NCBI GenBank assembly: GCA_963662155.1
Contig: OY759262.1
Span: 56,612,490 to 56,676,489, forward strand
Reading direction: 5' to 3'
Length of the DNA: 64,000 nucleotides
Source of the DNA: Lamellibrachia columna
Taxonomy: Eukaryota; Annelida; Polychaeta; Sabellida; Siboglinidae
The notes under the pieces: model-generated
Told to the model about the DNA's origin: nothing
What the model saw: the letters and a program-made list of their open reading frames with translations, nothing else
Databases searched by the model: none
Shown: positions 41,124-53,879 of the stretch, in pieces
How the letters are laid out: the number at the start of each line of letters is the position of its first letter
Numbering within the stretch: position 1 is the stretch's first letter
Position numbers and translations under genes: made by a program

Positions 41124-41599
41124 TTGTCTGCGGTTTCCTTACTGCATTTTTTTACACCTGCGTAAGTTTTTCTTCACCCAGGCATCTATTACTTTGGTCT
41201 GCACTAACAATATCTTGTTCTAGAGAAATATTTGTTTTTTAGCTAGGTGTTTAACATACCAAATACGGGATAAATATGTCCGGCACCAAGACGCACCTAT
41301 GTCTCCGTTTGTCTTACATACTGCTCTCACACAGTGTCACAACATAACTATTCAATCCTGTCAACGCAGCACTCGTGACGGCGGTGGCCGCCTTAACCTG
41401 CGGTGCGGGTGTTTTTAATTAACGTGCCAAATAGATGACATTGCTGGCTTTGCCTTTGTTCTGGCGTTCGTCAGATATTAATCGTGTGTATGATGTAATG
41501 TTCCATAATAGAATGACATAGTAGCATATTAGATAGAATGTCGGAACCCAAATCAAGTTAACAACGCTGAATGATGATGTGATTTACTTAGATTTTTCA

Positions 41600-42375
41600 G
41601 AAATGATTGATATATAAATTAAGACAATATTATGGTATTAAAGGCAAAGTGCTGTTATGTATTCAATATTTCCTAGCAGGTAGACGGCAGAGCCACAACG
41701 CTCCTTTACTATGTTTGTTATAATATGTAAACGATCTACCAAATGGTAAATCTGCTAAAATGGTTCGCGATGATACAAAACTCTACTTAAATAGTTCTCC
41801 ATTGGTTGACTGTGAAGCTCTCTAACATGATCTAAACAAACATGCAGTTTGGTCAAACACTTGGCTATTAAATTTCAATGCCACTAAATATATAGTACTT
41901 AAAACAAGACAAAGCCTTAACTATGCATAAACATTAGGTGGAGAAATATTAGAAGTTGTAGAAGAACAAAAGGATTTAGGAATCACCCTCTTTGAAAACC
42001 GAAAACCAAGCACCCACATCAAGTATATTACAACAAAGGCAAATCTGCGCATAGGACTAATTAAACGATGCTTTGAAAGCAGATCGGAAGATAATATAAA
42101 GACTTTATATATATAAATATATCAGTGACCTAAACAGGAATAACCAAGAGCATTTTCTTTCTATCAGTGTAGCAGCAATCTGGGGGGACACAGCTTAAAG
42201 CTACAGAAGACGTACTGCCGTACAGAGATCCGTAAACACTTCTTCATAAACCGTGTCATAGATTGTTGGAACAAACTTCCTGAAGAAGTCGTTCAGCTCC
42301 TACTCTGAACACCTTCAAGAAGAAATTGAGATATCAAGTCACCTGCTGAAAGAGACTATACAACCAAATATACCA
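41600..42375 (+). mobile_element. CR1-like LINE 3' part, decayed
   Basis: In shifting frames, the plus strand reads VNDLPNG, DDTKLYLNSS, SNTWLLNFNATKYI, EEQKDLGITLFENRK, HIKYITTKANLRIG and finally HFFINRVIDCWNKLPEEVVQ. This is the RT thumb and conserved C-terminal block of a CR1/L2-type element. There are many stops. Confidence 0.8.
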
Positions 42376-43930
42376 GTACGTGGGTACGAATCATCATATT
42401 GCTGCCGTTTCGAAGCTTGTATAATTTCGTTCACTCCACGCTGCTTCAGTTCACTCAGCCATATAAATGATTACACGGCTATATACAGTGGTGGATATAT
42501 GGATATGTGTGAATGAATAGTCTTCGCGCAGTAACTGCGGTGTCGCTGAATGCTTCACAGAGAAGTCGCGTTAGTGTTCAAATGAACAGGTCTGCCAGAG
42601 ATGAAAGGTAAAACGCTTTGAGCGGTTCCACGGACTAGATACCGCGCTATTAGAACTTACCTACTGTACTGTGTAATTACGTTCACTCATCAAGACTAGA
42701 TACCAAGCTACAAGAACTTACCTACAGTACTGTGTAAGTACGTTCATTCATCAAGGTACACAACAGCGCCACCTGGTTCTGTTTAGTGTTTACTCTCCGG
42801 CAGAGACAACAGGAATCTTCAAGGGAAAAAACGAAGCCGAATTTTAGGCGATGTCCGCCTGTCACGCAATGTCCAAAGTATCACACATTGACCTACACTT
42901 GAGGCTTGGCTATGTGTGACCGGTATGCTGCAAACCATATTTGTTATGCTACCTCAATACCGGTGAATAATATTGTCATTTGTTGTGGTGCTCTTTGTTC
43001 TGATGAATTATTTATAGGCATATGTAAAAAAAGTTTACAGAACAACTTAGTTGACGCGACCTTTGGTGACTCAAATAGCAATCAGAATGAGAAACGTCCA
43101 GAATCTACCGCCTTGAGCAGACATGTGACAGGAAAGTGTAATCGCATTACTCTCTTTATGTTGTTCGTCTGGCACCATGAATAAGAACCGACTCGTCGAG
43201 TTGACTGGCGATGTCGCATTCTTCAGTAATGACATTTCCCAGTCTTGCTTCGACATTGGGGTCACCACCTGCCAAGTAAATAGTGGATTATTTGTGGAGT
43301 CGACGTCAACGCGTAAAAGAAATCAGATTGTGTGCGTTTATAGCACCACTTTTCTCACTCGGGAAACTACTTACATGTAGTTGCTATTACAGCCCATTAC
43401 TGATACATCACGATTGAATCCATATTACGTTCTTTGAAGTATGATCGATTGGTTGAGCCTTGTTTGATACAAGTGTGATGCCACTTTTATCTTCGATGAT
43501 AACCACCTCGACATTTTCGTTGGCCATGGATGTATCGTCGTGTCGTGTTCAGTTGCATCTATTGTATTCATTTGCGTAGCCTATTTCGCTAGGTGACACA
43601 TGGCATAAGATATGAAACGTTCGCCAAAACCGTGCTGGTGGCTGCCGGCGACACTAGTACGGACACTCTAGGACAGTGTGCAAGTTAACTTCAGCAAAGC
43701 GTTCACTTTATACAGCGCCCTGCAACATTCGTTGCCCACAACTTTGCCCCTGGCAGACCTGTTCATAGAAACACCATTTCTTAGAAGCATCCAGCCACGC
43801 TGCAATTACTGTGCGAATGCTGCTCGTTCTTATCATTTCAACACTGGAATTCAATCACCGTCTCAAACCAGGTGCTCATTCACACAGCTGACAGTGGCAA
43901 CTGGAACTGGACGAAATTGCCTAAGCTTTG
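42376..43930. other. Intergenic, no supported gene
   Basis: Two adjacent plus-strand ORFs (42906-43184 and 43177-43380) have ordinary composition but no recognised domain, splice support or paralogue. A tandem-like near-repeat of about 60 bp (ctagataccaagctacaaga type) lies at 42635-42755. Confidence 0.4.
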
Positions 43931-44003
43931 AACGGGAGCAAGTGAATCCGAACCCCGGACTTCTCAGTTGAGAGTCTGACACTCTTTCACTGAGCCACCA
44001 TAT
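43931..44003 (-). mobile_element. tRNA-derived SINE head
   Basis: The reverse strand has a box-A-like TGGCTCAGTGAAAGAGTG and a box-B-like GGGTTCGGATTCA at tRNA spacing, with a loop CTCTCAA. Acceptor and T-stem pairing are poor, so it reads as a degenerate tRNA promoter rather than a functional tRNA. Confidence 0.6.
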
Positions 44004-44257
44004 CCTACACATACTTAAAAGGCGCGCCAGGACTCGCATTTATATCGTATTTGTATCGTTTCCTTCGCGGATGCCGATCCGCAGTGAACGCAATCTCGTG
44101 TGCTTAAGAACTCTATTCTTGATGATAGATTACAAACGGGCGTCGTGAAGACAGCTACGTTTTCCTCCAGCATAGTACATAATTACTCCGCTAGGAAAAG
44201 GGTATTACCCCGTTCCTGGGTCTTCACATTTCTGGTCCGGAATGTCACACTGTGTCC

Positions 44258-44430
44258 CGGTATTTTCCCGAATATTGTCCCGGTGTTGTCCCGACAATTG
44301 TGCCCGTGTTGTCCCGACAATTGTGCCCGTGTTGTCCCGACAATTGTGCCCGTGTTGTCCCGACAATTGTGCCCCTGTTGTCCCGAATATTGTCCCAGTG
44401 TTGTCCCGACAATTGTGCCCGTGTTGCAGA
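44258..44430. repeat. About 22-bp minisatellite (ttgtcccgacaattgtgccc)
   Basis: Seven to eight units, with a variant ttcccgaatattgtcccggtg at both ends. All three forward frames stay open, giving CPxxCARVVP-type ORFs that are repeat artefacts. Confidence 0.9.
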
Positions 44431-45709
44431 TATTAACCGCCCTTATTCCTCTTGAGAAAGGATGACATCCAATCTACGTCTGTTCTCTCGTTGTCAGGTT
44501 ATGTTTTCAGGACCTTTTGTGTGTGTGTTTGATTGCGTGCGTAAGTGCGTGCGTGCGTGCGTGCGTGCGTTATATTTATAAATGTATATTTATACAAGCT
44601 GAATATGCCTTATATAACTGACTTGACTGATTTGCATTACAGTTACCAGTGGGACCATTCACTACTTATATAGGTGATGTGGCGACCCACGGTGTGATTA
44701 ACTTGAGTTTAGAACTTTTTAACAAACTATTTAATAATTCATATACAACAACAAAACAAAATGAATGTTCAGATAACACAACAAATTGCAAACAAATCAC
44801 GTATTCCGTGTCTTGACAAAACACATAATAAAATAGTTCATATAAAACATTTAAAGCATTGCACAGTTACTGTTTGCAACGCAGACGTGTTAGTATGTGG
44901 ACATTGACGAGCCTCTTCCCAACAACGGTCAAAGGTCATTACAACCAGTAGTATGTAAATGGTTTAGTGTGACGAGACAACGAAAAAAATCCAGTTCGGT
45001 AGCAATGTCGGGTCCACAGAGGTTTACATCCATCCATATTTATTTCGAACCTCAGATGAGGTATTTACGAATCCCCTAAAATGTACCTCATGTATTTTCT
45101 GTCAGAAAATGTTGAGATCAAATTGCATCATTCGTTTGCCTCAGAAAGAGTCCACGCCAGAATAATTGCAGCCCAGAAATCTCTTAAGGTAATGCAGCAC
45201 ATTTAAGTGTATACATAAAACAGGTCATTAAGAGTTTAATAGTTACGTCAGTGATTTTCCATTTGTAAAAGTAATAACATGTTCCACGAATCATTGGCCC
45301 ATGTCTGGTGGACACATCCCTCGTAGTTGTCAATTTCTAAAACACAGCACAGTTTACACAGTAATGTTATTATACTTTGCTGAATGTACGTATATAAATG
45401 CACGTCAATGCACTATAAAAGCTAATTCGTATGCATGGAATTTTGTATTGTTTATAGTAGTAACGTTGATACAAAAACAACAACCATGCTATGTATGAAG
45501 AGTCGATGTCTACCTAAGTAAATCCCAACCGTACACCATGTGTGGCATGTCCAAACATATATCGACACCTTCGCCAACACTAGGCTCTGTGTAATTAACT
45601 ATTACGATGATTGTCATTATTCTAAGGTAAACGCAGATTCCAACTAGAACGTTCTATTTTCACTGCTGCAAGGATGAAACAAGGATGAAACAAGGAAGGC
45701 CAACCTTCG
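44431..45709. other. AT-rich intergenic, (CGTG)n at 44535-44571
   Basis: No gene recognised. Holds a short GCGT tract and the 3' flank of the SH3BGR-like gene. Confidence 0.45.
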
Positions 45710-45781
45710 TTAATGACTCAGTTTTGTAAGAAATTCGTCAAGACGTTTCTGATCCAACGCTTCTTGAAATTCGAAGTAGTC
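45710..45781 (-). CDS. SH3BGR-like gene, terminal exon
   Basis: Acceptor ttatttaag, then phase 0: DYFEFQEALDQKRLDEFLTK, then LSH and TAA at 45710-45712. This is the C-terminal helix of the SH3BGR/SH3BGRL family (GDYxxFxEAxExxxLxxFLxL). It joins in frame to the exon at 46346-46513. Confidence 0.85.
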   Translation of the reverse strand, partial: DYFEFQEALDQKRLDEFLTKLSH

Positions 45782-46345
45782 CTTAAATAAATAACAAAAG
45801 AATTTTTACACAAAAAACCTAACACCAACCATACTCGAATAAGTTATTTGAAAAATTGACCATTATGATCTTACCAAGTTATTAGCAGCAACGCGTGTAG
45901 TGTGCCAATTCACCACCCTAGGTAAGCTGATATCATCAACAGTTGAATGGAAGCATATTTAAAATGAATAATGACCTAATTTAAATAACCAATATTAACT
46001 AGTTTAAACAAGAACGGTATTGCACTTTCTTCAATCATGGAATCTCACTTAGTCTTCTCATCACCATTATAATGAATTTCGGACATCACATCAAGGATAC
46101 CTTAAACGCAATCTCTTTCATGAATCATGGTGCTTATGTTTTACAGAGTATGTTCAATTTAGCCGTTTAATTCTGTAATACAAATCTGAACGAAGATTAC
46201 ATTTTTGCGAAAAATATTAATCCATGCTACAACAATAATTGACAGTTTAATACCAATGTCATATTCCTGCAAAACTGAACGCTATTACATAATGCAACAC
46301 TGGATTACGAATGCCAGTGCAAGTATTAAAACAAAGTGGACGTAC

Positions 46346-46513
46346 CCCTAGGTAAATTTCGCCGCGGAATATCCTCGGTGGCACGGCGTTCTCGTTCATT
46401 GACATGTGCCGCATCCGTCGCTTGGCCATCCAGTTGTTCGCAATGTCAACGACCTGGTACGGAATCTGCTTGCTCTCCAGCGCATCGAGGACCCGTCGCT
46501 GTCGTACCTTCAG
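46346..46513 (-). CDS. SH3BGR-like gene, internal exon (glutaredoxin fold)
   Basis: A 168-nt phase 0-0 exon between acceptor tttttgcag and donor gtacgt. It contains VRQRRVLDALESKQIPYQVV, DIA, and NAVPPRIFRGEIYLG, the SH3BGRL-family helix and PPQIF-type motif (here PPRIF). These are small cytosolic proteins with a thioredoxin/glutaredoxin fold and no redox CxxC, which act as adaptors. With 45710-45781 this gives 79 residues. The first exon, with the N-terminal beta strand and the start codon, must lie above 46513; I did not find a convincing candidate. Confidence 0.85.
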
Positions 46514-47280
46514 CTGCAAAAACCAAGCGGGACTTTCGGTGGTTCAGTGCGCAATGGATCCACAGGCTTGACGTCGTGTGCTGTGTGAATGTGAAAGGGA
46601 ATGTAAGACGATTGTCATTGGCTAACTCGTAAGGAGCTATAAGTTATCTTTCGTATAACTAATATGCTTCAATTATCTTAATGTATCGACCTCAAATTAT
46701 ATATAAATTTACAATATTATATTTCTTGTTTTAATATTTATTATTGTAGCATATTTACCGTTAGAAATTGCATGAACTAGAATTAAAAAATCAGGAACAA
46801 AAAAGAATAGGTCCATTTTAATAATATCTATACAAAACTGATCAGTCTCCTCGCGATCATTAATACAGCATGGAGATGCTTGTCTCACATGGTGACTCAC
46901 ACACTGAAATGTCTGATAAAACGATAGTGGATAGTAGTATTGATATAATAGTATGCGTCACTGCTCCAGTTAGAACATCGACTCTGACGTCATAACACCA
47001 AACTAAATTATGTCGCCATTAACCAGATCACACTGTGGTGCCATCTCGCAAAATGTTTTGCATACTAATTTTGCACTTACCACAATTATTGTGGTCAGTT
47101 ACTTTTCTGTTTCTATACAAACACGTATGCTTTTTCATGTGAACTAACTATAATTGCAAAATAGTGCATCGAGAAACGCTATGTAGAAGTGCGTCATTAT
47201 TATTCGATGGAATACAATAAGGGAGTGTAGTGTTTGTTATGATCATTGATTGACAAGCGACGTCACGAGCCTCGGTTTCA
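46514..47280. other. SH3BGR-like intron or 5' flank
   Basis: AT-rich, no coding exon recognised. Confidence 0.4.
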
Positions 47281-47281
47281 T

Positions 47282-47462
<181 letters not shown>

Positions 47463-47769
47463 GTGTTTACTTGTGAGTTATTTAGTTTTATTACTGTCTG
47501 TCGGATAGGGGGGCTCTTAGGGGTTTTAGGGGTCTGAAGACTCCCCTACGCCATGTAGGGGACGGTCTTAGACATCCCTGCGTCCGTGACATATATTAAA
47601 GGACAACGTGTGTAGGCCTACATCGGAACTAGTGTCAATGTAAAGATTGAGGTAATAGCAGCCGTCTAACATTAACCCTTCTGTAAGTAGAACGACACCT
47701 GTGTCGCCCCCCCCGGGTTCGTAAAGTAGAACGACACATGACTACGGCGAGCGGCCTCGACGGGGCCTA

Positions 47770-49015
47770 CGTCACGGCAGCATGGCGCCACCATGGATAA
47801 CGAATCTAGTCGTCGTATGTCGGAAACCTGGTGAAGTACGACTGTGCGTTGATCTGAAATCAGTCAACAAGGCCATAATTCCAGTTAAATATCCTTTGCC
47901 GGCGATTGAGGAACTGTCTGTCGAGTTCCACCACTCCACAGTCTTCTCTTCACCAAGCTCATATCTTCTGTACTCAGCGGAATAGATGGTTGCATCAACC
48001 TCCTAGATGACATTGCCATACACTGGCGCACGAAGGACGAGCACAACAAGCGACTACAGCTAGTGCTCCACCGACTGGCTGAGTATCACATCGGAGCTTT
48101 CACGACCGACCAGTGCGAAAGAAGTTGCGTCGTTTTTGGGCTCAACGAATTTCCATCTGAAATTCGTCCGCCACTACGCGGACACTGCCGAGACACTGAG
48201 ACGATTACTCAGCAAAAATGTGGGAATGGACAGATGAGCAAGATCAAGCGTTCCGTACACCTAAACACAAAATCACATCTGCTCCAATTGTTGCGCACTT
48301 CGACCCAGATGCTCAAACGATCTAAACGACAGATGCATCATGAAATGGCCTTGGCGCTGTATTGTCGCGAGTGTCCGGTGGCAAACAACATCCATTAGCA
48401 TATGCTCTGAAGATGCTGTCAGCAACGGAATGGAAGTACTCCACAGGCAAACGTGAAGCTTTGGCGTGTATCTTTGCATGCGAGCATTGGCTTGTGTTTC
48501 TCTTCGGTAGAAAGTTCACGTTAATGACTGTTCACCAAGCACTCATCTACCGATGGTCTGATCGCCTTCATCACTATGACTTTGACATTCGAAGAACCAG
48601 ATATTCTAAGCAGACTGGTCAAAGATGAACCGTGTAAGTTGATGACAGATGATTGTGTAATGGAAGTCGATTTGGATAACCTCGTTACACCACTCGAGTT
48701 GAAGGCTGCTTCTTCCAATGTCACATTGACGCAAGTCCGTTACTTCATCCAGAATGATTGGCCCCGACCCCCACCTGCTGGCTTGGAAACTTACTTCCGG
48801 CTAACAAACGAACTTTCTGTGTTCGATGACGTATGTGTGTCGCGTGGCATTCGTGCTGTCATCCCTACGTAACTCCAACAGTAGGTGCTGCACATGGCCC
48901 ACGAGGGTCATCCAGGGATCGTACGAACTAAGCAGCGATGTCGCAATACCGTATGGTGGCCTGCAATTAATTGCCACATCGAAATTATCCTCCGAAACTG
49001 TGAGATAAATGACCG
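47770..49015 (+). mobile_element. Ty3/gypsy pol remnant: RT, RNase H, integrase zinc finger
   Basis: In order: RT start WITNLVVVCRKPGEVRLCVD with NKAIIPVKYPLPAIEEL and TVFS; a DDIAIHW block at 48009-48030 in the position of the RT YxDD motif, here altered, with an internal deletion before it; RNase H TDAS and SGGKQHPLAYALKMLSATEW with REALACIFACEHW; a spacer with VTLTQVRYFIQNDWP; the integrase zinc-binding MAHEGHPGIVRTKQR with VWWPAIN. Stops and frameshifts are frequent and no LTR, gag or catalytic integrase core is seen. The preceding 47640-47770 is probably its upstream pol. Confidence 0.85.
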
Positions 49016-51839
49016 CTGATGGTTTTGTGGAATATGTTGAGACGAGTGTTCGCTCTTCTGGTGGTTGGTTGTTCCCAATGTAAATTCCTTATCATTTCGT
49101 GCACCCCCCCCCCGATTATCTGGATGCGTAATCATTGTAACTAAAGCGTGCCGCCCTTATCTACACCATATCTATTTTGTTAATGAGGACACGGGTGTAT
49201 AGTAGTTGGAATATATGGATCCCATACGGATGAAGAGTATTTTAAACGCGGACGAACAAGGGTTGTGTAGGCAGTTGTGTTTATGTTTGAGGGCATGAGT
49301 ACAAGTTGTTTTTAACGAATGCAAGAGTACGGTTTGCTGAGGCTGTAATCTTATGGATATGTGTATTCCAGGTGAGGTATTTGATGATGCAAATTCTTAC
49401 TAGTCTTAGGTAGGAATGATTGCCAGTTTCCCCTATTGATTGTCGCTGGATAATTCGTTCTCTGAAGCTTTGATGTTCTTGTCAGCAGATGGGTACCATA
49501 AAGTCGACCCATCCTCTACTCTATGCCAGACGACGTCTTGTAGCAGTGTGATGTTCTTATCACTATTGTATATGTCGTGAGTGACGACACGCCTATTAAT
49601 TTTGTCCCGATCCGCGTCAAATCCAACCTACTTAATAGAATATGCCGTTTTCACAAACATCTGAATAAATATTTTGTGAAAGAGATCGATACACCAATTC
49701 GTTAACAGCTACTTCATCCATCAAATTAAATATATTATTAGAACAGTTGTTTTGAGTGAAAAACTTATGAATATTGAACGTCCGAACAATGTTGCGCGAG
49801 ACGAGGAAACCGGTTAAATTCAACCTACATCTCTGGCAAGCCGTACTGACAATAACGAAATAAATGCATAAACGTCAATCGGCCGTTTGTTGATTTTGTT
49901 ATAACTTTCCAATTATTTAAACTTTTACAACAAGTCGGGATTGTCTTAGCTCTTTCACGTGCTTAATAAAACGCATACACAAATACAGGTGGTGAATATA
50001 TAACGCTAATTTTTTATTTTTTATACAACATTTAACGCGTTTTAATTATTCCTAATTTAATGGCCAGTTTGGCTTGTCATACATCTTCCACAACAGGGCA
50101 TGTATTACCACGTGGCCAAGAACGAGACACCAGCAGCACCAGCAGACGCTCAATAATAATTATAATAATATGGTAAGCATGCAAAGTCGTTTATTATCTG
50201 GGTATGAATATCATAAAAGTGTTCCGTGTTCTATTATAAATATAAATATACTTTGCTCATACAAGACTCTATCGTTGTTGTCGTAAGCATACGCTGTGAC
50301 GTCTATAACGCGATACCAAGCGATAATTCAATTGGTTGAATTTGACGCCGGTGCGCGATAGCTGAAAATATACACTCTGTGATACATAAATTATTTCACC
50401 ATCAGCACTTTATAAATCTTAATACAGCATAACAACCTGATGTCTGAGTTTATTTTTATTTTTGTACGCGATAGCTGAAAATATGCGTTCTGTGCTACAT
50501 AAATTAATTAATCATCAAAGCTTTATAATTTTTAGTTAGTACAACGAAGTGTGTCCATTGAGCGTTTAGCTAATGTTCAGATTTCATCCAACTATTGGCA
50601 TTGCTATTACATGCACTATAACTAATGAGCTTTATTTTTTAAAAGTACTATAGTTCGATGCATTACAAATGCGCTACGTGCAGAAAGGCATGTGAAACAT
50701 GCGTCAGGCGCTTCTTGGTAACCAATCACGAAAGCGCAGGGCGTGGCTTAAAAGCTCTGCGTAGATGTTGTATACCGAACCACAAAGACACCTTGCGATT
50801 ACCGTAACATTGTTATCTCATTTGCGAGTTTTTGCACATCATCCAGGATACATGTTTCGGATTTTTTATCTACATGCTATGTGCTAAGCGAATGGATAAG
50901 CTATATCAACAGTTACCTTTATATCCCACCACATTTCAGGAATGTTTGTCTGTGCGTAGTTCTAGAACACCTGGCAGATGGCGGGACTGCATAAACGTTG
51001 CTGCTACAATTGATTTCCACTGATACATGCAAATTCACCCACAACGATTCCACACGAAAAACAAACATATTAAGTAAACAGCTAGCGGTAGATCCAATAA
51101 CATGGCACTGTTGTCAAGTCCAATCATTGACATTGCGATTGCGTCTAATACTTGCCAAATGACCTTCATACGAAGGCCAAATGTCACTTATCTGGCAAAT
51201 TCGTTGTCGTCTACTTCCTTATATTGTGCAGCTTCAAACTAATATCGTACAGGAAAATCTGAATACGCCTCCATGTCTGAAATAGTCATCATAATACATA
51301 TTATAACTAATAAAATAGTTGTGCCAATAGTGTGCCAACAATACGTATAGACGTAAAGTCGCACTTATTATTAGATTATAAAGTGGTGCTGTTTTTAGCG
51401 AAATATTCTAACAAAGTTAGCAATGTTTATTATCAGGCATCTTTGTGTTATTAAATATAATGTATTGTGGTTGGCTCATCTTGTTTTAGGAACGTTCGAT
51501 GGTATGTGGCACCATCTCGCGAACAGTTTCTAAACCACGAATGGTTATTACTAAACATACCCGCTAAGTGACCACTGTGTACGTGCGAGTAGGAGAGCGG
51601 TGTAAATTAACCCATTTCATACCATCACATCCAATATCTAGGGTTCAAACTACAGTTGATCTTCCTGATTGTCATTTCATACGAATGTAGGGCGTATTAA
51701 ATTGTGATGTGTGAAATTAAACAATTCATATGATATGACACCAGTGCAGTTGAACTGGCATATTCACCTGTTTGTTTGTAGAAGCTAGTGGCTTTGAAAT
51801 AAAGCAATATTTTTAGAGTTTAACAGGCGGAGGGATATA
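49016..51839. other. Intergenic, no supported gene
   Basis: AT-rich sequence without recognisable exons or elements. A duplicated block (gcgatagctgaaaatat...tacataaatta) occurs at 50353-50400 and 50468-50510. The ORF at 50832-51023 has no recognised domain. Confidence 0.4.
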
Positions 51840-52045
51840 TGGGAATTGTTATGCTATTGGCGTCGTGGGCGCATGAATACATGGATGTTTTTGTAAACAT
51901 TGACGGGCATTGTATCGAGCATTTCAGAATTTTTCTTATAATCAGAAGAAACGTTAACATGGCCACCAGTGCAATTCTTCACTGTGGTCTGACCTCTCCA
52001 TATCAAGATCTTATAGACTGTTCTGTAATTATCAGAAAACAATGT
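51840..52045 (-). mobile_element. Dispersed repeat, copy 1
   Basis: The reverse strand matches 62550-62750 (plus strand). Both read RGQTTVxNCxGGHxNVxSDY, then MPVNVYKNIHVFMRP-like sequence. Opposite orientations and degenerate flanks suggest a mobile repeat rather than an exon. Confidence 0.5.
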
Positions 52046-52219
52046 GTGTATATTGCGACAAAGAGTTAATCAACCCTAGTTAATTCATCTAGCGTTGAAG
52101 TCAGAGTTAACGGAAAGCTGTGCAGTCTGTTTTAGAAACCAGTGTTCCTGCGTTGCGACTGTATCACGTGATGGATGTGTGTAATTACGTATGTGTTTAA
52201 TTATGCATGTAAATATAAT

Positions 52220-52505
52220 ATGTAAGACATAACCAAAATGGGCGAGTTAAGAGAATATTGGAATGAAGAAATTAACACTTCAAAACGAAGGTAGTGGGGA
52301 GCAGAATGCAATTGGCAGGACACACACAGAGAATGATTGAGGAGAGTGACAAAGATAGCATGAAAGACAGAAGAGATTGGTAGAAGGAGAAGAGGAAGGC
52401 CGAAATTAAAATGGAGTAATAGTACTAAGAGAGACATCGAAACTGCAGGGGTGAACAGCCGAGGGTGGGAGAGAATGGAAGGAGATGATGCACTTCTATG
52501 AAATT
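52220..52505 (+). mobile_element. LINE 3' tail
   Basis: The plus strand contains KTEEIGRRRRGRPKLKWSNS, then TKRDIETAG and SRGWERMEG, the RRRxGRPxxRW tail typical of RTE/Crack-like LINEs. Confidence 0.7.
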
Positions 52506-53879
52506 ACAAATTTATCGTAAATGTTCTGTTCATATAACACACAAACCGTTTTAATACAATGGTTCTGCTATTAATCAAATGAGAACACATACACTCAGTA
52601 CGACATTATATTCAAATCAAATTCAGGATCGATGTACATCTTATGATGATCAGTATGAGAATGTTCACATGGATAATGTCCTTCTACCATCATGTCTATT
52701 TGACAGGTTTCCTGCATGCATTTCTTACAGTTTCTTCCACCACATCACTGATTCTGTCCTAAGTGTGTCATCAGTAAGTGAAGCATGTGTGTCTTTCTCC
52801 TGTCCACAACCAGATGTTTCACATATCTGCCTGCCTGCTCACCAGGCATCCTTTGCCCCTTTATCTTGGTTGAAGTGAGGAGCATCACTTTATGTCAAGA
52901 TGCTACTTGTTGTTAGGAAAGCGTCTACGGGTTTGTCTGAAATCACATGGAATTTGTTGAAGTTGTGCATGCTCTATTTGACCCATAGCACATGCATAAA
53001 TTGCGAACATTATACATACGTACATATAGTACCATGATAATTTCATACATTTACAAAAAATACATACTACTTTATTTATATGTATATCTACATAATATGA
53101 CTATATCAAATAAAAACGACAACAATTCATCATGGACCAGGCTTGATTGACATCGCACGGGCCACCATGCTAATAGTATCCAACTATTTAATTAATTAAT
53201 CATTATTGATTACTGCTCTTGACATAAAACTTCATCGTACACCTTCACGTCTTATTTATCATCAAGGAATATGTAGGAAGTAGCTATATGGACGGTTAGG
53301 CTATCGTGACTGTACGCCGTTACAATCCACGTGTCGATGATTAACTCTCTTGTAGAAGTGTCAGTTGTGACAATAAAGCTATGTGTCTAAGAACAATATA
53401 AAAAAGCAACCCAGCCATACGTTAAGATGAGACACGGCAGCTTGATCATGTTGTCTTAATTTGCACAGCTAGTGCATATTTTCTGTCCAAACTGTAGAGT
53501 GTGTCTTACTGAGTAAAACAGTATGTTGAATGTGTTCTGCCACACCCTCCGCTTCCATGATAAAAAACAAATTACCACCATTTTTAACAACTATTAGCAA
53601 ATTGCGCATCAATGGCATTCTTTACAAGTTGAGCAAAGATATCATTATAATTCTTAAAATACAATACTCATATTTAATTTTATTGCACAACTGGTAGGAC
53701 AGTTTTAATCAAAGTTGTTATTGTTTTTAATATATGTTTGTAATTTCCGAGAAAAAATACTTAGCCTAATTTGGCAAGAATAATTGCTTCCAGAGATATC
53801 TTTCTTCAAAAACAAAATAAAACATGGTTTTCAGAAAACAGCCGACAAAGATTAAAAAAACGTCATTTATTATATCACA
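52506..53879. other. Intergenic, no gene seen
   Basis: AT-rich. A plus-strand ORF at 52579-52878 has no recognised motif. Confidence 0.4.

Larger units (their letters stand above)
33971..41200. repeat. Four-copy tandem array, unit about 1.81 kb
   Basis: Units begin at about 33971, 35771, 37582 and 39393 and end at 41200. Spacings from a common landmark are 1801, 1811 and 1811 bp. Copies 2 and 3 are nearly identical; copies 1 and 4 are more diverged, as expected if the inner copies were made or homogenised recently. Each unit holds a candidate minus-strand first exon and a broken plus-strand coding block. The array lies directly upstream of the gene B anchor exon. Confidence 0.95.

Noticed and set aside
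43931..44003. A tRNA gene (Glu-like loop) on the minus strand
   Set aside because: A and B boxes are present but acceptor and T stems do not pair well; a SINE head explains it better.
44100..44465. Cys/Pro-rich ORFs in three frames
   Set aside because: All frames stay open because the minisatellite lacks stops; there is no domain or splice support.
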